NCBI RefSeq assembly: GCF_041080655.1
Contig: NZ_CP163525.1
Span: forward strand, 9,052,001 to 9,116,000
Direction: 5' to 3'
Source of the DNA: Streptomyces sp. CG4
Lineage (GTDB): Bacteria; Actinomycetota; Actinomycetes; Streptomycetales; Streptomycetaceae
DNA: 64,000 nt
In this document: piece after piece, positions 41,616-51,086 of the stretch
Numbering within the stretch: the first letter of the stretch is position 1
Layout: each line of letters begins with the position of its first letter
Made by a program: the position numbers and the translations under genes
Notes under the pieces: model-generated
Database searches by the model: none
What the model was told of the DNA's origin: nothing
Seen by the model: only the letters and a program-made list of their open reading frames with translations

Positions 41616-42782
41616 TCAGGAAGGCAGCAGGCGCAGGGCGTACAAGGCCGCGCCCAGGTCGGCGAGGGCGATCGGGTCGGTGAGTGCCCGCCCCGTCAAC
41701 TCCTCGATGCGGCGCAGCCGGTAGCGCACGGTGTTGGGGTGGACGAAGAGCCGCTCCGCGGCCCCGGCGGCCACCCCGCCCGAGGCGAACCAGTGGCCGA
41801 GGGTCTGCAGCAGCCGGGCGCGTTCCGCCTCGGGCAGCGCGAGGAGGGGCCCGAGGGAGACCTCGACCAGCCGGCTCGCCTCCGCCGGGGCCGCCGCGAC
41901 CAGCATCGCCAGCGGGCTGTCGTCGAACCGGGTGAGGCCCGGCCCGTCGCCGGGCAGCCCGGCCAGGGCCAGCCGGGCGAACCGGAGCGCCTGCGGGGTG
42001 TCCCGCAGCGAGTCGAACCGGGGACTGACGCCGACCCGGGCGCGCCGGCGGCGCAGCGCCCGCAGGCTCACCGTCTCCGCGTCCCGGTGCCCGAGCGAGA
42101 CCAGCCCGATCTGCTCGTCCGGCAGCAGTCGCCACACCGACGCCACCCCCGAGCGGCGCAGCGCCGCCTCGATACCGGACAGTGGCTCCTGGCCGGGATC
42201 CGGCACCGACGCCGCCACCACCGCGTACGGGCCGCGCTCGGGCAGACCGAGCTGCCGGGCCGCCTCCCACGGTGTCGTACGATCTGCGAGGGCGCCCGTG
42301 AACAGGGCCTCGGCCAGCGCCGAGCGACGGGCCTCGCGCTGCAGCGCCAGCTCCGCGCTCGCCTCGCGATAGGCGGCCGCCACCGCCTCCGCGTACCGGC
42401 CGAACAGGGCCCAGATCTCCGAGGAACCGGCTACCAGCTCGGCATCCGTCACCTCCGGATGTCTGCGCGCCTCGTCGACCACCTCCGACCAGAACAGCTC
42501 GAAACCGACCCGGTAGGCGTGCAGGGTGTCCGCGAGCGGCACACCCTGCTCGGCGCGGAGCCGTCCGGTCTGCTGAGCGGCCTTCACGTCCGGTTCGGCT
42601 CCGTCCGCGAAACGCCCCAGGAGCAGATCCGCGTTGTCCGCGCAGGACTCCCGCAGCGACGCGAAGGGGGTGAGCGAGTCGTCCGCGTACGACTCGACCT
42701 CCGCGCGGATGCGCTCGGCCATCCGCTCGCCCAGCTCCGGAAGGCGCGTACGCAGGGCGGCGCCCACATTCGACAGACCCAT
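41616..42782 (-). CDS. PucR/CdaR-type helix-turn-helix regulator
   Basis: A 388-residue protein. The N-terminal all-helical sensor region (about 1-155) includes RAEVESYADDSLTPFASLRE, and a GGDEF-like GAF-type middle follows. The C-terminal PucR HTH (about 325-385) reads LLQTLGHWFASGGVAAGAAE, LFVHPNTVRYRLRRIEELTG. ATG 42782 has TACGCT six bases upstream, which would fit a leaderless start. It is divergent from the acyl-CoA ligase at 42941, its likely target. Confidence 0.9.
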   Translation of the reverse strand: MGLSNVGAALRTRLPELGERMAERIRAEVESYADDSLTPFASLRESCADNADLLLGRFADGAEPDVKAAQQTGRLRAEQGVPLADTLHAYRVGFELFWSEVVDEARRHPEVTDAELVAGSSEIWALFGRYAEAVAAAYREASAELALQREARRSALAEALFTGALADRTTPWEAARQLGLPERGPYAVVAASVPDPGQEPLSGIEAALRRSGVASVWRLLPDEQIGLVSLGHRDAETVSLRALRRRRARVGVSPRFDSLRDTPQALRFARLALAGLPGDGPGLTRFDDSPLAMLVAAAPAEASRLVEVSLGPLLALPEAERARLLQTLGHWFASGGVAAGAAERLFVHPNTVRYRLRRIEELTGRALTDPIALADLGAALYALRLLPS

Positions 42783-42940
42783 ACCCGCAGCGTACGGCGT
42801 TCTGTTTGTTCCCAGGACCAACTTGGGCAGGGGCGAACTGTCGGCGTCACCATGGACCCCCGCGACCGTCCGGGCCACCATGCCGTGAGCGCCCACGACG
42901 GGACCCGTGAGCGCCGTGAGCAGGGGTGCGAGGAGGCATC

Positions 42941-44434
42941 ATGGCCAATCTGGCGGAATTCCTGGTGGACACTGCGCGGCGCGCGCCCGACAGTCCGGCG
43001 CTGCGCCTGGGGACGGCGACCACCACCTATGCCGAGCTGGACCGGCTTTCCGCCCAGGCCGCCGCGCTGCTGCGCACCGAGGGCCTGCGCACCGGCGACC
43101 GGGTCGCCCTGATGCTCCCGAACGTGCCCGAGTTCGTCGTCCTGTACTACGCCGTCCTGCGCGCCGGCGGCATCGTCGTACCGATGAACCCGCTGCTGAA
43201 GGAGCGTGAAACCGCGTACCACCTGCGGGACTCCGGCGCCGTCCTGCTCTTCGAGTGGCATCGGGCACCCGGCGAGGGCGCCGCGGGCGCGGCCGCCGCC
43301 GGGGTCCGGCACCTGGCGGTCGAACCGGCCGCCTTCACCGTCGAACTGGCGTGCCTGGAGCCGCAGTTCCAGGTGACCGCCGCGGCCGGGGACGACATCG
43401 CCGTCCTGCTGTACACGTCGGGCACCACCGGCCGCCCCAAGGGCGCCGCGCTCACCCACGCCGGGCTCCGCCACAACACCGAGGTCAACGTCACCGAGGT
43501 CCAGCGGCTCACCTCCGACGACGTGATCGTCGGCTGTCTGCCGCTGTTCCACATCTTCGGGCAGACCTGCACCATGAACGTCGCCGTGTACAGCGGGGCG
43601 TCGCTGACCCTCGTCCCCCGTTTCGAGCCGGGTGCGGTGCTCGACGCCATCGCCCGGGACCGGGCCACCGTCTTCGAGGGCGTGCCCACCATGTACGCGG
43701 CGCTGCTCCAGCACCCGGGCGCCGCCGACACCGACGTGTCCAGCCTGCGCATGTGCATCTCGGGCGGCGCCTCCCTGCCGGTCGAGATCCTGCATGGGTT
43801 CGAGCGGCGCTTCGGCTGCATGGTGCTGGAGGGCTTCGGCATGTCCGAGACCAGCCCGGTCGTCTCTTTCAACCACCCCGACCGCCCCCGCAAACCCGGA
43901 TCCGTGGGCACCCCCATCCGCGACGTCGAGGTCCGGCTGCTCGACGACAACGGCCGGGACGTCGCTCCGGGCGAGGTGGGTGAACTGGCCGTGCGCGGGC
44001 CCAACTTGATGAAGGGGTACTGGCACCGTCCCGAGGAGACCGCCGCTACCGTCCCCGACGGCTGGCTGCGCACCGGCGACATGGCGCGCCGGGACGAGGA
44101 CGGCTATCTGTACATCGTCGACCGGAAGAAGGACCTCATCATCCGCGGCGGCTACAACGTCTACCCGCGCGAGATCGAGGAGGTGCTGCACGAGCATCCC
44201 GCCGTCGCCCTCGCCGCGGTCCTCGGCGTGCCCGACGAGCGGCTCGGCGAGGAGGTGGCGGCCGCGGTCGTCCTGCGCCCGGGAGCCGAGGCGGACACCG
44301 AGGAGCTGCGGGAGTTCGTCCGGGACCGGGTCGCTGCCTACAAGTACCCGCGCCGGCTCTGGCTGACGGACGCACTGCCCATGGGCCCCAGCGGCAAGAT
44401 CCTCAAGCGGGAGATCAGCGCGCCGCTGTCCTGA
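42941..44434 (+). CDS. Long-chain fatty acid-CoA ligase (AMP-binding)
   Basis: A 497-residue adenylating enzyme: P-loop LLYTSGTTGRPKGAALTHAG, LPLFHIFGQT, EGFGMSETSPVV, the WLRTGDMARRDEDGYLYIVD hinge, RKKDLIIRGGYNVYPREIEE, and the catalytic Lys in PMGPSGKILKREI near the end. It activates a carboxylic acid with ATP and forms the CoA thioester. AGGAGG five bases before ATG 42941. Chain-length preference cannot be read from sequence. Probably under the divergent PucR regulator. Confidence 0.95.
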   Translation: MANLAEFLVDTARRAPDSPALRLGTATTTYAELDRLSAQAAALLRTEGLRTGDRVALMLPNVPEFVVLYYAVLRAGGIVVPMNPLLKERETAYHLRDSGAVLLFEWHRAPGEGAAGAAAAGVRHLAVEPAAFTVELACLEPQFQVTAAAGDDIAVLLYTSGTTGRPKGAALTHAGLRHNTEVNVTEVQRLTSDDVIVGCLPLFHIFGQTCTMNVAVYSGASLTLVPRFEPGAVLDAIARDRATVFEGVPTMYAALLQHPGAADTDVSSLRMCISGGASLPVEILHGFERRFGCMVLEGFGMSETSPVVSFNHPDRPRKPGSVGTPIRDVEVRLLDDNGRDVAPGEVGELAVRGPNLMKGYWHRPEETAATVPDGWLRTGDMARRDEDGYLYIVDRKKDLIIRGGYNVYPREIEEVLHEHPAVALAAVLGVPDERLGEEVAAAVVLRPGAEADTEELREFVRDRVAAYKYPRRLWLTDALPMGPSGKILKREISAPLS

Positions 44435-44450
44435 GGGACAGAGGTCAGAG

Positions 44451-44467
44451 GTGAACAGGTCGTTCAC
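44451..44467. promoter_or_regulatory. GTGAAC-N5-GTTCAC inverted repeat
   Basis: Perfect 6-bp arms (44451-44456 and 44462-44467), ten bases upstream of the -35-like TTGACG. Candidate operator for the small HTH gene at 44513. Confidence 0.45.
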
Positions 44468-44476
44468 AATAATCCG

Positions 44477-44506
44477 TTGACGCCATGTTGTGTGCGATCC
44501 CATGCT
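44477..44506 (+). promoter_or_regulatory. Probable promoter of a leaderless gene
   Basis: TTGACG (44477-44482), 18-base spacer, CATGCT (44501-44506), then six bases to ATG 44513, which has no ribosome-binding site. The spacing fits a transcript starting at the A of the start codon. Confidence 0.4.
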
Positions 44507-44512
44507 GATCTC

Positions 44513-44983
44513 ATGTCATCGACCACTGACCGCACCGATCCCTTCACGCCCCCGCAGCCGGAGCAGGCGCGCGCCCAACGGGTGTACGCCTCGCTGCTGC
44601 GCATCGCCGAGCGGCATGCCGCGACGGACGAGCAGCGGCGCCGGCAGACACACCCGTCGGTCCTCGCGCCGCACGAGGCCGTCCGGCTCGTGGCCTTCCT
44701 GCTCAGCGGGGCCGCGCTGGCGGAGGACGGCGAACCGGAGGTGGACCACGCCGACATCACGGCCGCGCTGAGCCTCGTTCCACTGATGCGGGCGGAGATG
44801 GACGAACTGGAGGCCGGGCTCCTGCAGATGGCGCGGGGCCGGGGCATGACCTGGCCCGACATCGCCTTCGGCCTCGGCCTCGGCACTCCGCAGGCCGCCC
44901 GCCAGCGCTACGAACGACTCGCCGGCCGTACCGCTGTCGACGACGCGGACGCCGGGGCCGGGGCGGGGGCCGAGACCGGCTGA
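44513..44983 (+). CDS. Small putative DNA-binding protein
   Basis: A 156-residue protein, unnamed family. A helical N-terminal region (residues 17-105) leads to a HTH-like segment, GRGMTWPDIAFGLGLGTPQA then ARQRYERLAG, the W-x-x-I-A-x-x-L-G-L pattern seen in many small Streptomyces regulators. An Ala/Gly/Asp tail follows. The start at 44513 is supported by the promoter spacing upstream, not by a ribosome site. Function unknown. Confidence 0.75.
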   Translation: MSSTTDRTDPFTPPQPEQARAQRVYASLLRIAERHAATDEQRRRQTHPSVLAPHEAVRLVAFLLSGAALAEDGEPEVDHADITAALSLVPLMRAEMDELEAGLLQMARGRGMTWPDIAFGLGLGTPQAARQRYERLAGRTAVDDADAGAGAGAETG

Positions 44984-45036
44984 CGCCGTCCTGTCCGCCG
45001 GTCCCGTCCGCGTTCTACCAGCGTTCTACCCACGTC

Positions 45037-48000
45037 CTATCCGCCGTCCGTGCCGAGGTGGCAGCACGATCCCCGGCGGAGGTGATCGGCCACGTCGAGC
45101 CAGGTCATCCCGGGCGGAGGCTCATGCGCACCGGACCGGTCGGACCGGTCGGAGCCGTGCGCGGACGTCAAGTCGGCCTGCTCGTGCGGGATTCCCTCGC
45201 GCACCACGACCGGGATGTCGACGAGGGTGTCGAAGTCGGAGAACGGATCGCCGTCGACGAGCGTCAAGTCGGCGATCCTGCCCTCCTCCACCGTGCCGAG
45301 ATCCGCGTCGAGACCGAAGAGGCGGGCCGGCACGGTGGTCGCGCTGTGCAGAACCTCGGCGGGTGTGAAGCCGTGGGCGTGCAGGGCGCGCAGCGCCAGA
45401 TGCAGGGAGAGGCCGACGGGGACCAGCGGCGCGTCGGTGCCCAGCGCGATGCGGGCACCCTGCGTCGTGAGGCGCCGGTAGTCGGCCATCTCGGTGGCGA
45501 GGGCCCGCTGTTGGGCCTCGGTGGGCGCGGTCCCGGCGTGGTTGCGTACGACGGCGACGTCCCAGGGCGGCATCAGGCGCGTCACGCGCGGATCGTTAGC
45601 CAGCCGAGGGTCGGCGGCGAGCAGGATCTGCGCCGAGAACGGTGTGATGATCAACGCGAAGGAGCCGTCGGCGTACTGCTGCACCAGATCCTGGCCGATG
45701 CGGCCGAGCGGGGTGGTGGCATGCCCGAACTCCAGGCGCTGGGTGGCCTGCAGATGGGTGGTCAGGCTCTGGCCCGCCGCCCGGCCGGGAGCGCACAGAT
45801 GGCTGCCGCTGGGCACGCCGAGCGCCCGGGCGACCTCGGCGGCCTCGGCCATGACCTCGCCCGGGGCCCGCACATACGTCTTCACGAAGTCGACGTCCAG
45901 GGCCGCGGCGCGCCGGAACGTGCGCCGAACACCGCCGCGGGTGCGGTGGGCGCGGCCCATGCTGTACGCGGTGCGCGCGCCGTCGATGAGTTCGGCGCAG
46001 GCGAGCTGCCGCGGGCCGAGCAACTGCCCGGAGCCGGCCGCCTCGCGGAGCCGGACCGCCTCGTACAGCGGACTGCCCAGACAGGCCGTGGTCGTGATGC
46101 CGTACGCGAGCGCGGTGAGACTCTGCCGGGCGCCGTAGGTGGCCGCATACGGGTGGGTGTGGCTGTCGAAGAGACCGGGGACGACAGTGCGGTCCGAGGC
46201 GTCGACGGTGCGGTGTCCGGGGCGGCGGGCGCGGTGCGGTTCGACGGCGGTGATCCGTTTGCCGGTGACGAGGATGTCGACGTCGTGCCGCGGCGGCGCG
46301 CCGGTGCCGTCCCACAGCTGCCCGGCGTGGATCCGCAGCGGCTCGGCGGAACCGCTCGTACCTCGCCCGGTGGTCAGGCGGAGCGGGAGGGTGTGCGTCC
46401 GTGCGGTGCTGAGGGAGACGCGGCGAAGGCGGCCGTCGGACAGGTAGAGGAGGGCGTCGGACTCCGCCGACCAGCTGGGATGGTCGGCCGGTTCGTCGGT
46501 GAGCCGGCGTGCGGGACCGGCCGGGGTGCCGTCCGCCGTCACCGGCAGCAGCCAGAGCGCCGACTCGGCCACCAGCGCCATCCAGCGGCCGTCGGGCGAC
46601 CAGACGGGCCCGGAGGCGACCCGGTCGGACAACGACTGGTGCTCGGCGGGCAGATGACGGCGTTCGCCGCCGGTGCGGGTGTCGATGACCCGGATGAGGT
46701 TGTATCCCTCGCGGAAGCGCTGGTTGAGCCGGTTGCGGTCGCAGAAGGCGACGTACCGGCCGTCGGGCGACCAGGTGGGCGCGCCGGGCGGCCCGTCGGT
46801 GGCCAGCGGCTTGGCGAACTGCTCCTCGGCGCCCGTGGCCAGGGTGCGCACCAGCAGGTTCCCGGTCACGTCCAGGCAGGCCAGGCGGGTACCGTCCGGC
46901 GACAGCGCGGGATACAGCCGCCCGCCGTCGGTCAACGGCTCGTCGGCGCCGCCGTCCAGCCGGTGACGGCGTACGGCCACCAGCCCGTCCTGGTCCGTGC
47001 AGTACAGCAGGCTGCGCCCGTCCGGCGCCCACGCGGGCATCTGCAGCAGGTGGACGTCGGCTGCCTGGAGCAGCTTGCGCGGTGTGCCGCCGACCGGCAT
47101 CAGCCACAGGGCGTTCAGCGCCACGAAGGCCACACTGCGCCCGTCGGGGGACAGGACCGGCCGGTGCAGCCCGAGCACCGGAGCCGGCCGCTCCGGGGCG
47201 AGCGGACGCCGTGGCCGCCGCTCGGACGGATCGGGCACCGGCATCCGTGCGGTGAAGGGCACCTCCCGCATGGTGGAGCCGGCCGGCGAGCGGACGCGGA
47301 TCCGGCCGTCGCCGACGTAGAGCAGCTCGTTCTCGCCCAGCCAGCACGGCGGCGCGGCCGCCAGGTCCTCGTCCGCCGTGACGATCTCCCCGTCGACCAT
47401 CAGCCGCGCCGCGTCGGCCGGTAGCCCGGGGGTGCCCGAGCCCGTCAGATGCACATACGCGAGGCGCCCCGAGGGCGACACGGACGGGCCCACCAGCCGG
47501 CCCGAGGCCACCGTGTGCAGCACCTCCGCCGGGCCGCCCGTGACCGGTACCCGGACCAGCGACAGCCCGCCGTCGTTCCCGCCGCCCGGGGTGTGGGCGG
47601 CGCGTACGCACACCAGCGACCGCCCGTCGGCCGACCAGGCCGGATCGAAGTCCTCGTGGTCCCCGCCGGTGACCCGGTGCGGCCGGCCGTCGGCCAGGTC
47701 CAGCACCCACAGCCCGTAGGAGGAACCGGCGGTGGCGTCGCCGCCGCGTTCCGAGGAGAAGGCCAGCCGGGTGCCGTCCGGTGACCAGGCGACCCCGCGG
47801 TCGTCCCAGGGCCCGTCCGTCACCTGCCGCAGTCCGCCGCCGTCCGGGCGCAGCGTCCACAGATGGAAGCCGCCCCCGCGATAGCCGCACACGGCCAGTG
47901 TCTTCCCGTCCGGGGACAGGGCGGGTCGGGTCGCCTCCAGCTCCCAGCCCGTCACCTGCACGGCGCTTCCCCCGTCATGGGGCACGCGCCACAGCACCCC

Positions 48001-48216
48001 CTGCACCTCGGCGATCAACGCGCCGTCCGCTCGGCAGCCGGTCACCGAACCCCCGGTCATCCGGGTGTAGTCGAGGAACCGCCCGGCGTGGCTGACCTGC
48101 GCACCGGATGCCTCCGGCACCTCCACGGCCGCCGCCGCCCGCGCGGAGGCGCCGGCGACCAGCCCTGCCGCCGCCGTCCCGAGAAACCGCCGCCGATCGA
48201 CGTTGCCGAAGTCCAT
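45037..48216 (-). CDS. Tat-exported TolB-propeller amidohydrolase
   Basis: A 1059-residue protein with a Tat signal (DRRRFLGTAAAGLVAGASAR). About 10 WD40-like beta-propeller repeats (residues 60-640) show the recurrent SPDG motifs (ALSPDGKTLAV, AWSPDGTRLAFSSERGG, TWSPDGRYVAF). The amidohydrolase (about 660-1030) has metal ligands in GLFDSHTHPYAATYG, VDFVKTYVRAP, GVPSGSHLCAPG, LEFGHATTP and LGTDAPLVPVG. Family members hydrolyse amides, imides or peptides outside the cell. GGAAGGGA lies before ATG 48216. The 48217-48405 gap has no gene. Confidence 0.93.
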   Translation of the reverse strand: MDFGNVDRRRFLGTAAAGLVAGASARAAAAVEVPEASGAQVSHAGRFLDYTRMTGGSVTGCRADGALIAEVQGVLWRVPHDGGSAVQVTGWELEATRPALSPDGKTLAVCGYRGGGFHLWTLRPDGGGLRQVTDGPWDDRGVAWSPDGTRLAFSSERGGDATAGSSYGLWVLDLADGRPHRVTGGDHEDFDPAWSADGRSLVCVRAAHTPGGGNDGGLSLVRVPVTGGPAEVLHTVASGRLVGPSVSPSGRLAYVHLTGSGTPGLPADAARLMVDGEIVTADEDLAAAPPCWLGENELLYVGDGRIRVRSPAGSTMREVPFTARMPVPDPSERRPRRPLAPERPAPVLGLHRPVLSPDGRSVAFVALNALWLMPVGGTPRKLLQAADVHLLQMPAWAPDGRSLLYCTDQDGLVAVRRHRLDGGADEPLTDGGRLYPALSPDGTRLACLDVTGNLLVRTLATGAEEQFAKPLATDGPPGAPTWSPDGRYVAFCDRNRLNQRFREGYNLIRVIDTRTGGERRHLPAEHQSLSDRVASGPVWSPDGRWMALVAESALWLLPVTADGTPAGPARRLTDEPADHPSWSAESDALLYLSDGRLRRVSLSTARTHTLPLRLTTGRGTSGSAEPLRIHAGQLWDGTGAPPRHDVDILVTGKRITAVEPHRARRPGHRTVDASDRTVVPGLFDSHTHPYAATYGARQSLTALAYGITTTACLGSPLYEAVRLREAAGSGQLLGPRQLACAELIDGARTAYSMGRAHRTRGGVRRTFRRAAALDVDFVKTYVRAPGEVMAEAAEVARALGVPSGSHLCAPGRAAGQSLTTHLQATQRLEFGHATTPLGRIGQDLVQQYADGSFALIITPFSAQILLAADPRLANDPRVTRLMPPWDVAVVRNHAGTAPTEAQQRALATEMADYRRLTTQGARIALGTDAPLVPVGLSLHLALRALHAHGFTPAEVLHSATTVPARLFGLDADLGTVEEGRIADLTLVDGDPFSDFDTLVDIPVVVREGIPHEQADLTSAHGSDRSDRSGAHEPPPGMTWLDVADHLRRGSCCHLGTDGG

Positions 48217-48405
48217 CCCGTGTCCCTTCCTCCCGTTTCCGTCCAGCGAAGCGGCAGAGGTACGTCCCGCACCAGTACGCGATTTCGGCCACACCCGCCC
48301 CGTCCCACGCCCAGCGCAACGCCCGTACCGACCGGTGGTCACGCGGAGTCGCACCGGCACGGGCGTACGGGAGCAGCCGGCAGGGGAGTCGCCCGTGTCC
48401 CCGTC

Positions 48406-49740
48406 TCACCACCCCGTCAGCAGCAGATGGTTGAGGAGCAGGGCCAGGATCGCCTGGGCGGTGAGCCAGGCGCGGGGGCGGGGGAGCAGTGCACAGGCCG
48501 GGAGGAGCCACAGGGCGAAGGGCAGCCAGATGCGTTCCGTCTCCGCCTTGCTCAGGCCGGACAGGTCCGCGACCAGCAGGGCGAGCAGCGCGGCGGTGAC
48601 GAGGAGGGCCAGCCGTGTCCGCGCCGGGTGGGTGCGGTCGGGGCGGGGGAGCAGCGCCGTGGTCGTCCGGCGCAGGCCCGCCGCCGTGGCCGGGCCGGTG
48701 ATCAGCACGGTGCAGGCCAGGTTGGCCCAGACCCAGTAGCCGTAGGGGCGGGTGCCACCGACGCCCTGGTAGTAGCGCGTGACGAGCAGGTGGTACGCCT
48801 GCCACCAGTCGAAGCCGGCGAGCGTGAACAGCAAGGGGAACACGGCCAGTCCGGCGAGCAGGGAGAGGAGGAGGGCGGGGCGTTCGCGCAGTCCGGAGCG
48901 GCCGAGTGCGAGGACCGCCGCGGCGATCAGCGCGAACAGCGTGAGGCCGTAGGAGAGATAGCAGGTCAGGCCGAAGAGGAGGCCCGAGGCCGCCGCGCAG
49001 ATGTGCGACCGGCGGGTCAGGGCCAGGGCGAACAGCGCCAGGGACCAGGCGGCGACGGCCGCGAAGTAGCCGTCGGCGGACGTGCCCTGCCACACCGCGG
49101 CCGGAGCCAGCACCAGGAACGGCGCGGCCCGGCGGGCGAGCGTCTCGTCGGCCAGCGCGCGCAGCGCGATCAGCACGGCCACGCATCCCGTGGCCCCCAC
49201 GACGATGCACCACATCCCGGCCCAGCCGCCGCCCCGCAGCCCGATCCGGTCCAGCAGGACGAAGGTGAGCGTGGCGGCCGGCGGATGCCCGGCGATATGG
49301 GCGGGCCAGGGGTCGGGGGTGCCGCTGACGATGTGATGCGTGAAGTCGCGCAGGGTGGCCGGGATGTCGTGGAAGCGGCCGATGACCCGGAGATACTCGT
49401 TGCTGGTGGTCAGCCGGACCGCGATGCCCTGGTGCCAGCCGTCGATCAGGGCGAGCGACAGGATCCAGGCCAGGGCACTCGCCCAGGCCGCCGCGAGCAG
49501 CGTACGCCAGGGCAGCCGGGCCGCGACCGTGGGGCCGTAGGCCACGGTGGCCGCCGCCATCGCCAGGGCTGCCGGAGTGCCGGGCCCGACATGCGGGTCC
49601 CAGTCGGCGAACACCGGTGGCCAGTGGACGAACAGGGTGTGGCGGGTGTCCTGGATGTGCCGGCCGACGACGACGGCCGCCGTCACGAGCAGGGCGGCGG
49701 CACCGGCGGCGTACAGGTCGCGGCGGAGAGATCGAGTCAC
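48406..49740 (-). CDS. Polytopic membrane protein, GT-C-like
   Basis: A 444-residue protein with about ten to twelve helices. An outside loop after helix 1 holds HWPPVFADWDPHVGPG and a later one GRFHDIPATLRDFTHHIVSG then TPDPWPAHIAGHPPAATLTF, containing several acidic and His residues. The DW-D and D-x-x pattern in the first loop resembles GT-C polyprenyl-phosphate-sugar glycosyltransferases, but no exact family can be named. It is next to and divergent from the molybdopterin oxidoreductase and near a GT2 gene, which fits a cell-surface glycan role. Confidence 0.7.
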   Translation of the reverse strand: MTRSLRRDLYAAGAAALLVTAAVVVGRHIQDTRHTLFVHWPPVFADWDPHVGPGTPAALAMAAATVAYGPTVAARLPWRTLLAAAWASALAWILSLALIDGWHQGIAVRLTTSNEYLRVIGRFHDIPATLRDFTHHIVSGTPDPWPAHIAGHPPAATLTFVLLDRIGLRGGGWAGMWCIVVGATGCVAVLIALRALADETLARRAAPFLVLAPAAVWQGTSADGYFAAVAAWSLALFALALTRRSHICAAASGLLFGLTCYLSYGLTLFALIAAAVLALGRSGLRERPALLLSLLAGLAVFPLLFTLAGFDWWQAYHLLVTRYYQGVGGTRPYGYWVWANLACTVLITGPATAAGLRRTTTALLPRPDRTHPARTRLALLVTAALLALLVADLSGLSKAETERIWLPFALWLLPACALLPRPRAWLTAQAILALLLNHLLLTGW

Positions 49741-49853
49741 ACCGGAACGCTAGGCCGGAAGATCGGTGACCGGCCCTCGTACGGGCAGGACGTCAGCGTT
49801 TCGTCACCGGTCGCGGCCCCTTTTCGGGGGGTGCCCCGGCCTACCGTCGGGAC

Positions 49854-51086
49854 ATGCGCGACCATTCCCGTCTTCCCACGTCCCCAGGCTTCTGGCGCAG
49901 CCCGCTGCGCGGCCCCTGGTTCACCTCGGTGCTCGGCCTCGTGCTGCTCGTCGGCATCACCGTGCTGTTCGTGACCGGTCTGGTGTCGTACGCCGCCTAC
50001 AACCCGGGCCTGTCCCGGGTGAACGACCAGACACCGGACAAGGGCATCCTGGGCTTCTATCTGTTCGCCTGGCCCACCGGCCCGGTCTGGCTCTACCGGC
50101 TCAACCAGGGCGTCCATGTGACGCTCGGCATCACCCTGATCCCCGTCCTGCTGGCCAAGCTGTGGTCGGTGGTGCCACGGCTCTTCACCCTGCCGCCGGC
50201 CCGCTCGGTGGCTCACGCACTGGAGCGGATCTCGTTGTTGCTGCTGGTCGGCGGCGGTCTGTTCGAGTTCACCACCGGGGTCCTCAACGTCCAGCTGGAC
50301 TACCTCTTCCCCGGCTCGTTCTACCCGCTGCACTTCTACGGGGCGTGGGTGTTCTTCGCCGCCTTCCTCGCCCACGCCGCGCTCAAGACACCGGCAGCGG
50401 TGCGCACCGTACGCAGCCGACGGCACGAGGAGAGCGACCTGGTCTCCCCGCGCCCCGCGCCGCCCACCGTGTCCCGGCGCGGCGCGCTGGGGCTGGTCGG
50501 CGGGGGTTCCCTGCTGCTGTTCCTGACCACGGTCGGACAGAGCCTCGGCGGGCCCTTCCGCCGTACGGCCCTGCTCGCGCCGCACGGCACGGCCGATCCC
50601 GGCGGCGGCCCGAACGGCTTCCAGATCAACAAGACGGCCGCCTACGCCGGCGTCACCGCGGCCGACACCCACGAGGACGCCTGGCGGCTCGTCGTCACCG
50701 GGCGCACCGGAACCGTCCGGCTCAGCCGCGCCCAGCTGCTCCAACTGCCCCAGCACAGCGCGTCGTTGCCCATCGCCTGTGTGGAGGGCTGGTCGACCGC
50801 CGACCAGTGGTGGCGCGGGGTCAGGCTGCGCGACCTCGCGGCGCTCGTCGGATACGACGGCGACCCGCCGGACGTGTTCGTGGAGTCCCTGCAACGGCAC
50901 GGGGCGTTCCGCCGCGCGGCCCTGCGCGCCAACCAGGTGGCCGACGGGCGCTCCCTGCTCGCCCTGTACGTCAACGGCGAGGAACTCTCCCCCGACCACG
51001 GCCATCCGGCGCGGATCATCGTCCCCGCGGCACCCGGTGTGCTCAACACCAAGTGGGTGGCCCGACTGACCTTCGGAGACCTGTGA
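49854..51086 (+). CDS. Membrane molybdopterin-dependent oxidoreductase (dual Sec/Tat topology)
   Basis: A 410-residue protein. Four N-terminal helices (about 22-45, 84-104, 124-142, 158-178) have histidines suited to b-type haem (LNQGVHVTLGITLIP, LHFYGAWVFFAAFLAHAALK). An internal twin-arginine motif, PPTVSRRGALGLVGG, heads a fifth helix. The sulfite-oxidase-fold Mo domain (about 255-410) has the Mo ligand Cys in LPIACVEGWSTADQWWRGVR. It thus resembles the S. coelicolor-type protein known to need Sec for the first helices and Tat for the last. It overlaps the next gene by one base (TGATG). Confidence 0.9.
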   Translation: MRDHSRLPTSPGFWRSPLRGPWFTSVLGLVLLVGITVLFVTGLVSYAAYNPGLSRVNDQTPDKGILGFYLFAWPTGPVWLYRLNQGVHVTLGITLIPVLLAKLWSVVPRLFTLPPARSVAHALERISLLLLVGGGLFEFTTGVLNVQLDYLFPGSFYPLHFYGAWVFFAAFLAHAALKTPAAVRTVRSRRHEESDLVSPRPAPPTVSRRGALGLVGGGSLLLFLTTVGQSLGGPFRRTALLAPHGTADPGGGPNGFQINKTAAYAGVTAADTHEDAWRLVVTGRTGTVRLSRAQLLQLPQHSASLPIACVEGWSTADQWWRGVRLRDLAALVGYDGDPPDVFVESLQRHGAFRRAALRANQVADGRSLLALYVNGEELSPDHGHPARIIVPAAPGVLNTKWVARLTFGDL

